Origin: Allomuricauda sp.
GTDB lineage: Bacteria; Bacteroidota; Bacteroidia; Flavobacteriales; Flavobacteriaceae
Assembly: GCF_028280385.1 (NCBI RefSeq)
Contig: NZ_JANQLX010000009.1
Span: 1 to 64,000 of the forward strand
Length of the DNA stretch: 64,000 bases
Direction of reading: 5' to 3'
In this document: positions 54,629-63,783 of the stretch, in pieces
Numbering within the stretch: the first letter of the stretch is position 1
Layout of the letters: every line of letters begins with the position of its first letter
The notes under the pieces: generated by a model
What the model saw: only the letters and a program-made list of their open reading frames with translations
What the model was told of the DNA's origin: nothing
The model's database searches: none
Made by a program: the position numbers and the translations under genes

Positions 54629-56200
54629 CTATTTGGCCACATTGACCGAGCGGGTCTCCCTGATGACCGTAATTTTCACTTGACCTGGGTAGGTCATATC
54701 GGTTTGGATTTTTTGGGAAATCTCAAACGAAAGTTCAGCAGCTTTGTCATCACTGACTTTTTCGCTTTCCACAATAACCCGCAGCTCCCTACCGGCCTGA
54801 ATGGCATAGGCTTTCTGCACCCCGTTGAAACCAAAGGCGATATCCTCCAAATCCTTCAACCGCTGGATGTAGGAATCCAACACTTGTCTTCTTGCTCCGG
54901 GGCGGGCGCCGCTGATCGCATCGCAGACTTGGACAATGGGTGATATCAAGGTGGTCATTTCAATTTCATCATGGTGGGCCCCAATGGCATTGCACACTTC
55001 CTTCTTCTCCCCATATTTCTGGGCCCATTGCATCCCCAAAATGGCGTGTGGGGTTTCTACCTCCACTTCTGTGTTGGGTACTTTACCAATGTCGTGCAAC
55101 AGACCGGCCCTTTTGGCAATCTTTGGATTTAAGCCCAGTTCAGCGGCCATTACACCGCAAAGCTTAGCCACTTCACGGGAGTGTTGCAGCAAGTTTTGAC
55201 CATAGGAAGAACGATATTTCATTCTACCTACCGCCTTGATCAATTCCGGATGTAATCCATGAATTCCCAAATCGATTACGGTACGTTTTCCTATTTCCGC
55301 TATTTCCTCATTGATTTGTTTCTCTGTCTTTTTGACGATTTCCTCAATTCGCGCCGGGTGGATTCTGCCATCGGTCACCAATCGGTGGAGGGACAATCGG
55401 GCCACTTCCCTTCTAACCGAATCAAAACAGGAAAGAATAATGGCTTCGGGAGTATCGTCCACGATGATTTCCACACCTGTTGCGGCCTCAAGGGCACGGA
55501 TATTTCGTCCTTCACGACCAATAATCCTACCTTTTACATCATCGGATTCCAGATTAAACACGGACACGCAATTTTCAACGGCTTCTTCTGTTCCGATGCG
55601 CTGGATGGTATTGATCACAATTTTTCGGGCCTCTTGCTGTGCAGTAAGTTTAGCTTCCTCCAAGGTGCTTTGTAAATAGGCCATTGCATCCGTTTTGGCG
55701 GTCTCCTTCAACGATTCCAATAACTGACTTTTGGCATCCTCGGCAGATAGGCCTGAGATCACCTCAAGCTGCTGCACCTGGCTTTTGTGCAATTTATCGG
55801 CCTCTGTCTGTTTTTTATCAAGGATTTCGCTTTTGTAAGTGACTTCCTTGATTCTAGCCTCAAGTTTTTCGTTTAGTTTCTTGTTCTTGGAAAGTTCATT
55901 GCTGATTTGCGATTCCTTATCCCTTGTGCGCTTTTCCGCTTCAGCTATTTTCTTGTCCTTATTGATAATGACCTTTTCATGTTCGGCCTTGAGTTCCAAA
56001 AATTTTTCCTTGGCTTGGAATATTTTATCTTTTTTTATGTTCTCTCCTTCTTTTTTGGCTTCCTTGAGGATATCCGAAGCTTCTTTTTTTGCGTTTGAAA
56101 TGGTTTTCCCGGCCTTTCCCTTCTCCAGCATCTTGGCAATGGCAAAGCCAATTACCAACCCCACTACAGCCGCTACAACCAATATTATAGTGTTATCCAT
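54629..56200 (-). CDS. rny: Ribonuclease Y
   Basis: The 523-residue protein has an N-terminal membrane anchor ([19 protein letters not shown]), a coiled coil to about residue 200, a KH domain with [20 protein letters not shown], an HD domain with [17 protein letters not shown] and [15 protein letters not shown], and the conserved end [21 protein letters not shown]. This length is standard. It is the membrane-bound endoribonuclease that starts mRNA decay. Its transcript follows 6S RNA. Confidence 0.96.
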   Translation of the reverse strand: MDNTIILVVAAVVGLVIGFAIAKMLEKGKAGKTISNAKKEASDILKEAKKEGENIKKDKIFQAKEKFLELKAEHEKVIINKDKKIAEAEKRTRDKESQISNELSKNKKLNEKLEARIKEVTYKSEILDKKQTEADKLHKSQVQQLEVISGLSAEDAKSQLLESLKETAKTDAMAYLQSTLEEAKLTAQQEARKIVINTIQRIGTEEAVENCVSVFNLESDDVKGRIIGREGRNIRALEAATGVEIIVDDTPEAIILSCFDSVRREVARLSLHRLVTDGRIHPARIEEIVKKTEKQINEEIAEIGKRTVIDLGIHGLHPELIKAVGRMKYRSSYGQNLLQHSREVAKLCGVMAAELGLNPKIAKRAGLLHDIGKVPNTEVEVETPHAILGMQWAQKYGEKKEVCNAIGAHHDEIEMTTLISPIVQVCDAISGARPGARRQVLDSYIQRLKDLEDIAFGFNGVQKAYAIQAGRELRVIVESEKVSDDKAAELSFEISQKIQTDMTYPGQVKITVIRETRSVNVAK

Positions 56201-56220
56201 GTTTATTTATGTTTGGTTAT

Positions 56221-56395
56221 AAAAAAAGCCCACATTGGCCGAAGTTTTGTACAAACTCCTAATTACAGGTTTAGGGCTAACAAGCTGCTCAAGGATCCCT
56301 ATACAGGTAGGGCCTGCTTTTACAACCTAAACTCACCCTTTTTAATTATAATAGTGTTGAGTTTGTCAAAAAATTAATTACCAATGTGGGCAGTA
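56221..56395 (-). ncRNA. ssrS: 6S RNA
   Basis: Between zapA and rny on the minus strand. The 11-base closing stem is GCCCACATTGG (RNA 5' end, plus-strand complement at 56381-56391) and CCAATGTGGGC (plus strand 56228-56238), followed on the RNA by a T-run (56221-56227), which looks like a terminator. Inner paired segments lie around AGGGTGAGTTTAGG and CCTAAACCTG, leaving an open centre as in 6S RNA. Length about 165-170 and the zapA neighbour match known bacterial 6S RNA, which binds RNA polymerase. A TAAAATATTTG box lies just upstream (minus strand). Confidence 0.78.
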
Positions 56396-56418
56396 ACAAA
56401 TATTTTATTTAAAAGAAC

Positions 56419-56712
56419 TTATTCCCCTATTTTGGAATGTACCAAGTCGTCCAGCGCCTTAAGTCGCTCGTAGGCCGCTTTGGTATTTTCCGAACGGTCT
56501 ATTCCGCCTTGCTCAATTTTGGAGGCAAATTGCAGGGCGCACATGGCAAGGACATCCTGCTTGTCGCGTACTGCATAATTCTGCTCAAATTTTTTGGCCA
56601 GATTTTCAATATTCTTGGCCGCTTTCCGCAGACCTTCTTCCTGTTTGGGGTCAATGGTCAATGGATATACCCTATCCGCAATGGAAAGCTTTATTTTGAG
56701 CTTCTCCTCCAT
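56419..56712 (-). CDS. zapA: Cell division protein ZapA
   Basis: About 97 residues from the internal ATG at 56712: EEKLKIKLSIADRVYPLTIDP, EEGLRKAAKNIENLAKKFEQNYAV, DKQDVLAMCALQFA. These are the ZapA signature, a small FtsZ-bundling protein. An upstream start (to 56751) would add 13 unlike residues. It is followed by 6S RNA and preceded by a ZapB-like coiled-coil gene. Confidence 0.9.
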   Translation of the reverse strand: MEEKLKIKLSIADRVYPLTIDPKQEEGLRKAAKNIENLAKKFEQNYAVRDKQDVLAMCALQFASKIEQGGIDRSENTKAAYERLKALDDLVHSKIGE

Positions 56713-56726
56713 AATATGGTCACCAA

Positions 56727-57023
56727 CTAATCCGCAAGCTTGGCTATGCAAACATCAAGTTCGCGAATCAATGTATTTATCTTGAGCTTGGCTTCTGTTT
56801 TATTCGTATTACTACCCAGCATTGTGTTCGCCATTTTGAGGGAATTGTATTTCTCTTCCCATTCGTTTACAGCGTCCTGTTGGGCTTTGTTCTCCTCTTT
56901 GGCGAGGTCTAGTTCTTCTTTCAACTTGGTATTGGCCTTGTGCAACAATTCCATCTTGTGCAACAATTTGCTCACCTTGTTTTCCAAAGAATCAACAATT
57001 TCAACAAGTTCGCCCATATGCAA
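56727..57023 (-). CDS. ZapB-like coiled-coil cell-division protein
   Basis: The 98-residue protein is one continuous coiled coil (VEIVDSLENKVSKLLHKMELL, LKEELDLAKEENKAQQDAVNE, ends IRELDVCIAKLAD). Its position before zapA is the standard one for a ZapB-like partner. ATG 57023 or the later ATG at 57017 may be the start. The assignment rests on architecture and context. Confidence 0.75.
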   Translation of the reverse strand: MHMGELVEIVDSLENKVSKLLHKMELLHKANTKLKEELDLAKEENKAQQDAVNEWEEKYNSLKMANTMLGSNTNKTEAKLKINTLIRELDVCIAKLAD

Positions 57024-57183
57024 ACATCAATGCGTATCACACAAAGTTAACCAACCTTGTGTAACCCGCAAATAGTTTTGGGATTAATCTTTGCCCAAAA
57101 CGCTTCAAACGCCCAAAGCCAAAGGAAACCCTTTTACCTAAAAAAAACATTGGTTACATTCGTAGGGAATTATACATTCCACT

Positions 57184-58875
57184 ATGCGTTTTAACATTTT
57201 GGGAATCCTATTGTTAATTTCCCCCTTTCTTTTTGCCCAGGAAAAATACCCCCAGGATACTTTCCGATCGCCATTGGACATCCCGCTTGTATTGGCAGGC
57301 ACTTTTGGCGAGTTGCGCTCCAACCATTTTCACTCTGGAATCGATATCAAAACACAGCGCAGACAGGGGTTGCCAGTGTACGCCATTGCCGATGGAACCG
57401 TGACCCGAATCAAAGTTTCGCTATGGGGATATGGAAAAGCCCTCTATGTGGCGCACCCCAATGGTTATACTTCCGTATACGCCCATTTGCAGAAATTTGG
57501 TCCGGAAATAGAAGCTTATATCAAAAAAATACAATACCAAAAACGCTCTTTTGAGGTTGAAGTTTTCCCAGATTACGGAGAGCTTAAAGTGGACAAGGGC
57601 AGCACCATTGCCTATACTGGAAACACAGGGGGATCATCAGGACCCCACCTACATTTCGAAATCAGAAGCAGTGTTACCGAAAAGCCCACCAATCCGCTTT
57701 TATACGGTTACGAAGTTCGGGATGCGACCAATCCCACGGTGCTGGGTTTGTTTGGCTACCCCCTATCAGAAAATGCCGTGATCAACCAAAGTGCCAAAAA
57801 AATCCAATTGAACTTCACCAAACAACCAGATGGGTCGTTTTTGGCTGATAAGGTAACGGCACTGGGCATTATAGGCTTCGGGTTTAACGGTTTTGACCGC
57901 CAGGATATGGCCGCAAACAAAAATGGCGTTTATGCCGTGAAACAAACCGTGAATGGCCAAGTCTACTCCGAATACGACTTTGAGACCTTTTCTTTCGGAG
58001 AGACCCGCTACATCAACACCTTGATTGATTACGAGCACTTTGGCGCACACAAACAACGAATCCAAAAATGCTTTAAGGAATCCCACAATCATCTGGGAAT
58101 TTATGGCACCATGCAAAACAGTGGCAAGATCACCATTAAGGAAGGTATGTCATACAATATTGAACTTTTGGTTTCTGACTTTGAAGGAAACCAGACCCGT
58201 ATTGCCATCCCTGTGGAAGGCAAAAAAGAAGAAATTAAGATCGCCAAGGACCAAAAGAAGACCAGTGATTTTATCCTGGCCGATAAACCGAACAACTTTG
58301 ACCTTGGTGCCGCCAAAGTGTATTTCCCGGCAAATACCTTTTATCAGGATTTTTATATTGATCTTCAAAAAGGTTCCGATACCGTTGCCATACACAACAA
58401 CCAAGTACCGGCGCATAGAAATTTCACCATAAGCTTTGATGCTTCAAAGTATGGCCCCGAGGATCAAAAACAAATGTTTATAGCAAGATTGGACGATCGA
58501 ATGAAACCCAGGTATTCCAAAACCTTCAAACGCGATGGCTCCTTTACCACCAGAACACGAACCTTGGGCACCTATACCCTGGCGAAGGACACTGTTGCAC
58601 CGGAAATAAGTGCCCGTAACTTCAAAGAAAAACAATGGTTGAGCAATTACAGCTATTTAAGCTTGAAGATTTCCGATGACCTAAGCGGTGTCAATACCTA
58701 CAATGCCACCTTGAACGGGGAATGGATCCTTATGGAATATGAACCCAAGACCAAGACCCTGACCTACAACTTTGACGACAAGATATTGCAGGGTACACAA
58801 TGCGACCTTAAGGTTGTCGTTACTGATAATGTAGGTAATACCAGTACTTTTGAGAGTACTTTTTTTAGAAAATAG
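57184..58875 (+). CDS. M23 family metallopeptidase
   Basis: The 563-residue protein has a signal peptide (LLLISPFLFAQ) and, near the N-terminus (residues about 35-170), an M23 domain with NHFHSGIDIKTQRRQGLPVYA (H-x3-D Zn ligands), YGKALYVAHPNGYTSVYAHLQ and SSGPHLHFEIR (the H-x-H ligand pair). The rest is a beta-rich, probably Ig-like, domain. The M23 ligands look intact. It probably cuts peptidoglycan peptides. The next gene starts at its stop codon. Confidence 0.93.
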   Translation: MRFNILGILLLISPFLFAQEKYPQDTFRSPLDIPLVLAGTFGELRSNHFHSGIDIKTQRRQGLPVYAIADGTVTRIKVSLWGYGKALYVAHPNGYTSVYAHLQKFGPEIEAYIKKIQYQKRSFEVEVFPDYGELKVDKGSTIAYTGNTGGSSGPHLHFEIRSSVTEKPTNPLLYGYEVRDATNPTVLGLFGYPLSENAVINQSAKKIQLNFTKQPDGSFLADKVTALGIIGFGFNGFDRQDMAANKNGVYAVKQTVNGQVYSEYDFETFSFGETRYINTLIDYEHFGAHKQRIQKCFKESHNHLGIYGTMQNSGKITIKEGMSYNIELLVSDFEGNQTRIAIPVEGKKEEIKIAKDQKKTSDFILADKPNNFDLGAAKVYFPANTFYQDFYIDLQKGSDTVAIHNNQVPAHRNFTISFDASKYGPEDQKQMFIARLDDRMKPRYSKTFKRDGSFTTRTRTLGTYTLAKDTVAPEISARNFKEKQWLSNYSYLSLKISDDLSGVNTYNATLNGEWILMEYEPKTKTLTYNFDDKILQGTQCDLKVVVTDNVGNTSTFESTFFRK

Positions 58876-61346
58876 TGTTATCCCTTCCAAAATCCGTTTG
58901 TTTCTCTCTGCTTTTTTTGTGGACCATGACCCTCTGGGCGCAGACGGCCACCGTGGCAGGAACGGTGCTTGATGAATCCAACAGGCCCATTTCAGATGTT
59001 AATATTAGTGCGGGCAATACTGGTACCACCACGGACATTAATGGCTATTATATCCTACAGTTGGTGGCCGAAACACAGCATACGCTGACCTTTTCCCATT
59101 TAGGACATGAAGATGTCGTTTTGAATCAGCTCATATTGACCACCAACGAAACATTTGAGTTCAATCCTGTCATGAAAACCCAGACTACCCAAGTGGCCGG
59201 TGTGGTGGTGTCCCCCAGGGGCGAAAAGTACGTGGAGGGCATCATCACTGTTGACCCAGAGACCGTGCGGAAAATTCCCGGGGCCAATGCAGGAGTGGAA
59301 AATATCTTGAAACTATTGCCCGGTGTGTCCTTCAACAATGAACTCAGTACCCAATACAACGTTAGGGGTGGAAATTTCGATGAAAATTTGGTCTATGTAA
59401 ACGGTATACAGGTGTACCGCCCGTTTCTCGTGCGATCAGCGCAACAAGAGGGCCTGAGTTTTGTGAACAGTGCTATGATCAGTGGGCTGGAATTCTCCTC
59501 AGGTGGATTTCAGGCCAAATACGGTGATAGACTGTCCTCCGTTCTTGACATTACCTATAAGACCCCGGTGGAATTTGGACTGGAACTGGAAGGCAGTCTT
59601 CTAGGTGCTTCTGCCACAGTGGAGTCCATTTCCAAAAATAAAAAGTTCAGTAGCATAACAGGACTGCGCTATCGCAATAACAGTTTATTGGTGAACAGCC
59701 AGCAGACAGAAAGTAATTTCAATCCCACATTTGTGGATGTCCAAAGCTTCCTCACCTATAGGTTCTCCGATAAGGTTCATCTAAGTTTTTTAGGTACCTA
59801 TTCAGTCAATGACTACGAAAATGAGCCTTTGACCCGACAAACAAATTTTGGAACCTTGAACGATCCCCGCGCCTTGTTGGTTTTTTATGAAGGGCAGGAA
59901 AACAGCAGGTATGAGAGTGGTCTGGCAGCCCTTAAATCCGATATACTTGTGCAGGACAACCTTAAAATGACCACCACCGCCTCCATATACCATACCCAAG
60001 AGGAAGAATTCTCAGATCTTATCGCTTCGTATGAGCTTGGGGAACTGGAAACCGATCTTGGTGGTGAAGCATTGGGGGAAGTCATCCAGTCACGGGGAGT
60101 GGGTTCGCAATTCAGCCGTGCGAGAAACCAGTTGGATGCACTGATTTTTAACCTGACACACGGCGGCATATATAAAAAAAACAATGCCACTTTGGAATGG
60201 GGAGCTCGATTTGCGCTTGAAGACATTAGGGATCAGTTAAGGGAATCTGAGTTCATCGATTCGGCCGGTTTCTTTCTGAGGCCCTTTGAACCAGCCTTTG
60301 CCAACAATCAACCTGAAGAACCTTTCACCGGAGATCTTGTAGCATTTGAAAGTGTTCAAGCTACCAATTTTGTAAAGACGAATCGATTTTCCGGATTTGT
60401 ACAATACAGTGAACAAACCCAATGGGGTCCGCATGACATCTATTTCAATCTTGGATTACGGGCGCAGTACTGGAGTTTATCTGGCACTGGATTTGACAAC
60501 ACCGCACAAAGTTTGATAAGTCCCAGGGGACTGTTCTCCATTAAGCCCAATTGGGAAAAGGATGTGTTGTTCCGTTTTTCCGTGGGAAGTTATCAGCAAC
60601 CTCCATTTTATAGGGAGCTACGGGATCTAAGCGGAACGATAAATCCAGAAGTGGAAGCCCAGAAATCCATACACTACGTGTTGGGAAGCGAGTTTAGCTT
60701 CAACCTTTGGAACAGGCCATTTACCTTGATTGGCGAGGCATTTTACAAAGACTTGTCGAATATCAATACCTATACCGTGGAGGATGTCCGCATCAGGTAT
60801 GCGGCCAACAACAACGCAGAGGCCTATGCCTACGGGGTTGAGTGTAGACTCACCGGGGCCTTTGTTCCCGGAGCCCAATCCTGGGTAAGCCTAGGCTATT
60901 TGCAAACCAAGGAAAACAGTAATGACAGGGGCTATATCTCCAGGCCCACAGACCAGCGTTTGAAGTTTGCCGTGCTCTTTCAAGATTATGTCCCCACTAT
61001 ACCCAATCTAAAATTGTACCTTAATCTGGTTTATAATACTGGAGTTCCCGGAGGCTCACCCAATAACTCCGACCCCTACGATTTTCAGAATAGATTAAGA
61101 GATTATAGGCGGGCCGATATGGGAATTTCCTATATTTTTGCCGACAGTAAAAACCAGTATCCCGAGGGGCACTGGTTGCACAAACTCAAGGAATTTAATG
61201 TTGGACTGGAAATTTTTAATATGTTCAACAATCAGAATTCCATAACAAATACATGGGTAAGGGATGTGGACACCCGCAACCAATTTGCTGTTCCCAATTT
61301 TCTTACCAGTAGGGTCCTAAACCTTAAGTTTGGGATGCGATTTTAA
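58875..61346 (+). CDS. TonB-dependent receptor with N-terminal carboxypeptidase-like domain
   Basis: The 823-residue protein (GTG start overlapping the previous TAG) has a signal peptide ending LWAQ. A carboxypeptidase-regulatory-like beta domain (about 25-105: TATVAGTVLDESNRPISDVNI, TTTDINGYYIL) is followed by a plug with the TonB-box region and NVRGGNFDENLVYVNGIQVYRP, then a 22-strand barrel to the terminal FNMFNNQNSITNTWVRDV and Phe end. No SusD follows, so it is not a paired glycan importer. The substrate (vitamin, metal or peptide) is unknown. Confidence 0.94.
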   Translation: MLSLPKSVCFSLLFLWTMTLWAQTATVAGTVLDESNRPISDVNISAGNTGTTTDINGYYILQLVAETQHTLTFSHLGHEDVVLNQLILTTNETFEFNPVMKTQTTQVAGVVVSPRGEKYVEGIITVDPETVRKIPGANAGVENILKLLPGVSFNNELSTQYNVRGGNFDENLVYVNGIQVYRPFLVRSAQQEGLSFVNSAMISGLEFSSGGFQAKYGDRLSSVLDITYKTPVEFGLELEGSLLGASATVESISKNKKFSSITGLRYRNNSLLVNSQQTESNFNPTFVDVQSFLTYRFSDKVHLSFLGTYSVNDYENEPLTRQTNFGTLNDPRALLVFYEGQENSRYESGLAALKSDILVQDNLKMTTTASIYHTQEEEFSDLIASYELGELETDLGGEALGEVIQSRGVGSQFSRARNQLDALIFNLTHGGIYKKNNATLEWGARFALEDIRDQLRESEFIDSAGFFLRPFEPAFANNQPEEPFTGDLVAFESVQATNFVKTNRFSGFVQYSEQTQWGPHDIYFNLGLRAQYWSLSGTGFDNTAQSLISPRGLFSIKPNWEKDVLFRFSVGSYQQPPFYRELRDLSGTINPEVEAQKSIHYVLGSEFSFNLWNRPFTLIGEAFYKDLSNINTYTVEDVRIRYAANNNAEAYAYGVECRLTGAFVPGAQSWVSLGYLQTKENSNDRGYISRPTDQRLKFAVLFQDYVPTIPNLKLYLNLVYNTGVPGGSPNNSDPYDFQNRLRDYRRADMGISYIFADSKNQYPEGHWLHKLKEFNVGLEIFNMFNNQNSITNTWVRDVDTRNQFAVPNFLTSRVLNLKFGMRF

Positions 61347-61355
61347 AGAACATTG

Positions 61356-62009
61356 ATGAAAAAATTACTTTTTCTTTTGGCATTTATGGCTATCTCCGTC
61401 GGCAATGCACAAAAGAATATATACGAGAACCGAAGGTTTGATGAACTTACCGAGGACCACGAGCTTCTGGCCATAATTCCATTTATTGCCAATCTTGACC
61501 TAAAGCGCAATGTGGATAGAAATGAGCTAAAAGACCTTGCCAAAAAAGAGGGCTATGCTGTTCAAAATGCTTTGGAAACCTATTTTTCCAAACGGAAAAA
61601 AAGGAAAAAGTTCAATGTGGATTTCCAGAATATTGAGGATACCAACGCCATTTTGGCCCAAAACGGAATAACCTATGAAAATCTGGATATCCATACCATT
61701 AAACAACTCTGCAAAATTTTGGGGGTGGACGGCATTATCAGTGGCAACCTCAACCTCAACATCCTGTTGTCCAAAGGGGTTCCTACGGATTTTAGTCTGT
61801 TTGATTATTTCAGTGGGGACGCCAATTATGGCAGGATTGGCGTAAAGGTGAGCGATGGCGACTCAGGAAAGTTGCTGTGGAAATACGAAAAGGCAATCAC
61901 CAAAAAAACAGGTAAGAACACCACGGAACTCATCGATAAAATGATGAAGTTGGCTTCCCGTAAATTCCCATACGACAAGGAAAAGAAACAAAGAAAAAAC
62001 AGGACTTAG
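61356..62009 (+). CDS. CsgG/LpoB-like secreted protein
   Basis: About 217 residues from the ATG at 61356. Signal peptide ends GNAQ. The mature domain has LLAIIPFIANLDLKRN, LKDLAKKEGYAVQNALETYF, then LDIHTIKQLCKILGVDGIISG and RIGVKVSDGDSGKLLWKY, the alternating strand-helix pattern of CsgG/LpoB-type outer-membrane lipoprotein domains, but without a lipobox. Its 3' end overlaps the minus-strand desulfurase by four bases (TTAG). Confidence 0.75.
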   Translation: MKKLLFLLAFMAISVGNAQKNIYENRRFDELTEDHELLAIIPFIANLDLKRNVDRNELKDLAKKEGYAVQNALETYFSKRKKRKKFNVDFQNIEDTNAILAQNGITYENLDIHTIKQLCKILGVDGIISGNLNLNILLSKGVPTDFSLFDYFSGDANYGRIGVKVSDGDSGKLLWKYEKAITKKTGKNTTELIDKMMKLASRKFPYDKEKKQRKNRT

Positions 62010-63154
62010 CTCTCGGCGAATTCCTTGAGTATCCCAATGGTATAGTCCAATTCCGCTTTGGTATTGTACTTGGAAAACGAAAACCGAAGGGAAGGTTTTT
62101 CCAGTTCCGTGTTGGGAAGAATCTCCGTGAGCACATGGGAACCCATATTGCTCCCCGACTGGCAAGCACTTCCTTTGGAACAGGCGATCCCCTTAATATC
62201 AAGGTGAAATAACAGCATTAAGGCTTTTTGCTTATCAAACGGCAAGCGAACATTGGCCAAGGTGTAGGTGCTTTTTTCCATATCGCCAGAAAGACCGTTG
62301 AATTCCACAGCTGGGATGGCCTTTTTCAGTGCTTCCACAAAATGCTGTTTCAGGGATTTCACATATTGCATTTCAGCGTCCAGATTGGAATAGGCCTGAA
62401 CAAATGCTTCCTCCAATCCCACAATATTATGGAAGGGTTCCGTGCCCGCTCGGTATCCCCTTTCCTGGGAACCCCCAAAAATCATGGGTTTTAAACCAGA
62501 GTTTTTTCGAATAAAGGCAAAACCAATTCCTTTAGGTCCGTGGAACTTATGCGCTGCGGCCGTAAAGAAATCCACAGCCGTTTGCTGTACATCCCAAGGA
62601 TAATGTCCTACGGATTGTACGGTATCTGAATGGAACAGGGCACCATGCTCATGGCAAAGGGTCCCGATTTCATGGATATCCACAAGATTGCCAATTTCAT
62701 TGTTCACATGCATCAGGCTCACCAATTTTTTGGAGTCATCCTGGACCAACAGCTCCTTTAAATGCTCCAAAATTGGATTCCCATGCGCATCCAAGTCCAC
62801 GAACAGCAATGTAATCCCGTATTCCTTTTCCAACTCCTCAGCGGTATGCAGTACAGCATGGTGTTCAATTTTGGAGGTAATTATGGTCTTTACCCCCAGA
62901 TCTCTGACGGAACACCTCAAAATCATATTGTCTGCCTCGGTGCCCCCTGAGGTAAAAATAATCTCGGAGGGATGGGCATTCAAGGTCTTGGCAATGGTTT
63001 TTCTGGCTTGTTCCACGGCTGTTTTGGCCGATCTACCGTAACTATGTGTGGAAGATGGGTTGCCGTAGAATTCCGTCAACGCTTCCTGCATTTTGGCAAT
63101 CACCTCGGCTCTTACCTGGGTGGTCGCCGCATTGTCCAGATATACTTTTTGCAT
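62006..63154 (-). CDS. Cysteine desulfurase
   Basis: The 382-residue protein is a class V PLP aminotransferase of the NifS/IscS type: YLDNAATTQVRAEVIAKMQEAL, FTSGGTEADNMILRCSVRD, the PLP Lys in HKFHGPKGIGFAFIRKNSG, and the active Cys in KGSACQSGSNMGSHVLTE. It takes sulfur from cysteine for Fe-S clusters or tRNA thiolation. The short active loop and the SGSACxSG form match the IscS-like group; iscU is not in view. Confidence 0.93.
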   Translation of the reverse strand: MQKVYLDNAATTQVRAEVIAKMQEALTEFYGNPSSTHSYGRSAKTAVEQARKTIAKTLNAHPSEIIFTSGGTEADNMILRCSVRDLGVKTIITSKIEHHAVLHTAEELEKEYGITLLFVDLDAHGNPILEHLKELLVQDDSKKLVSLMHVNNEIGNLVDIHEIGTLCHEHGALFHSDTVQSVGHYPWDVQQTAVDFFTAAAHKFHGPKGIGFAFIRKNSGLKPMIFGGSQERGYRAGTEPFHNIVGLEEAFVQAYSNLDAEMQYVKSLKQHFVEALKKAIPAVEFNGLSGDMEKSTYTLANVRLPFDKQKALMLLFHLDIKGIACSKGSACQSGSNMGSHVLTEILPNTELEKPSLRFSFSKYNTKAELDYTIGILKEFAES

Positions 63155-63252
63155 GGGTTAGCTATCAATTATGAGATCAACAAAAATAACTGAAATAAAG
63201 TTAATTTCTTTTAAAGTATTGGGCATCTTTAGGGTATTAAATTGGAACCTTT

Positions 63253-63260
63253 TAAATTTG
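63253..63260 (+). promoter_or_regulatory. Bacteroidota -7 box, probable leaderless promoter
   Basis: TAAATTTG (63253-63260) fits the TAnnTTTG consensus exactly and ends four bases before the ATG of the lipoprotein gene at 63265. If used, transcription would start at or next to the start codon. A TTG -33 partner at the right spacing was not clear. Confidence 0.45.
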
Positions 63261-63264
63261 GCCC

Positions 63265-63783
63265 ATGAGAAATTTTTTCTTGCCTTTCCTACTTGTATTG
63301 GCCTTGGTATCCTGCAGTGATGGGGACCTTCAAATTGAGACCATCGATTTTAATGATGTATTGCCCCAATTTTGCGACGCCCCGCAAGCAAGTAACCAAA
63401 ATATCCTGTTCAAGATCAACGACACCGAAGCCTTGATCCTTACCCTGCAAAGCGGTGTGCTGAACAACGGGGTAGTTGGCGAGACCATTACCACGGAAAG
63501 CACCATTCCGGGGCAATCCCAGCTCGTCTACCGAAACTTTTCTTCCACCGTAAGTTCCACATATTTCTGTTCGGACATCCCTCCTGCCAGTCCCACGGTC
63601 TCCCAAGAAATAGATGCGCAGGATGGCACGGTAAGCATTGTTACCGTTGCCAATGACGACAGCACTGAATTTGACCATACGATAAGTCTGAGCGGAATTT
63701 CCTTTGTGGCTGAAAATGGGGAGCGCATTACCAATTTGACCATTGACGAATTTGGGGAAGTAAGCACGGATGTCCCTAACTAA
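63265..63783 (+). CDS. Hypothetical lipoprotein
   Basis: The 172-residue protein has a lipoprotein signal (lipobox VSC, about residue 17) and a beta-rich domain with two cysteines (QFCDAP and TYFCSDIPP) that may form a disulfide. No family recognised. It overlaps the minus-strand Smr gene by four bases (CTAA). Confidence 0.8.
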   Translation: MRNFFLPFLLVLALVSCSDGDLQIETIDFNDVLPQFCDAPQASNQNILFKINDTEALILTLQSGVLNNGVVGETITTESTIPGQSQLVYRNFSSTVSSTYFCSDIPPASPTVSQEIDAQDGTVSIVTVANDDSTEFDHTISLSGISFVAENGERITNLTIDEFGEVSTDVPN

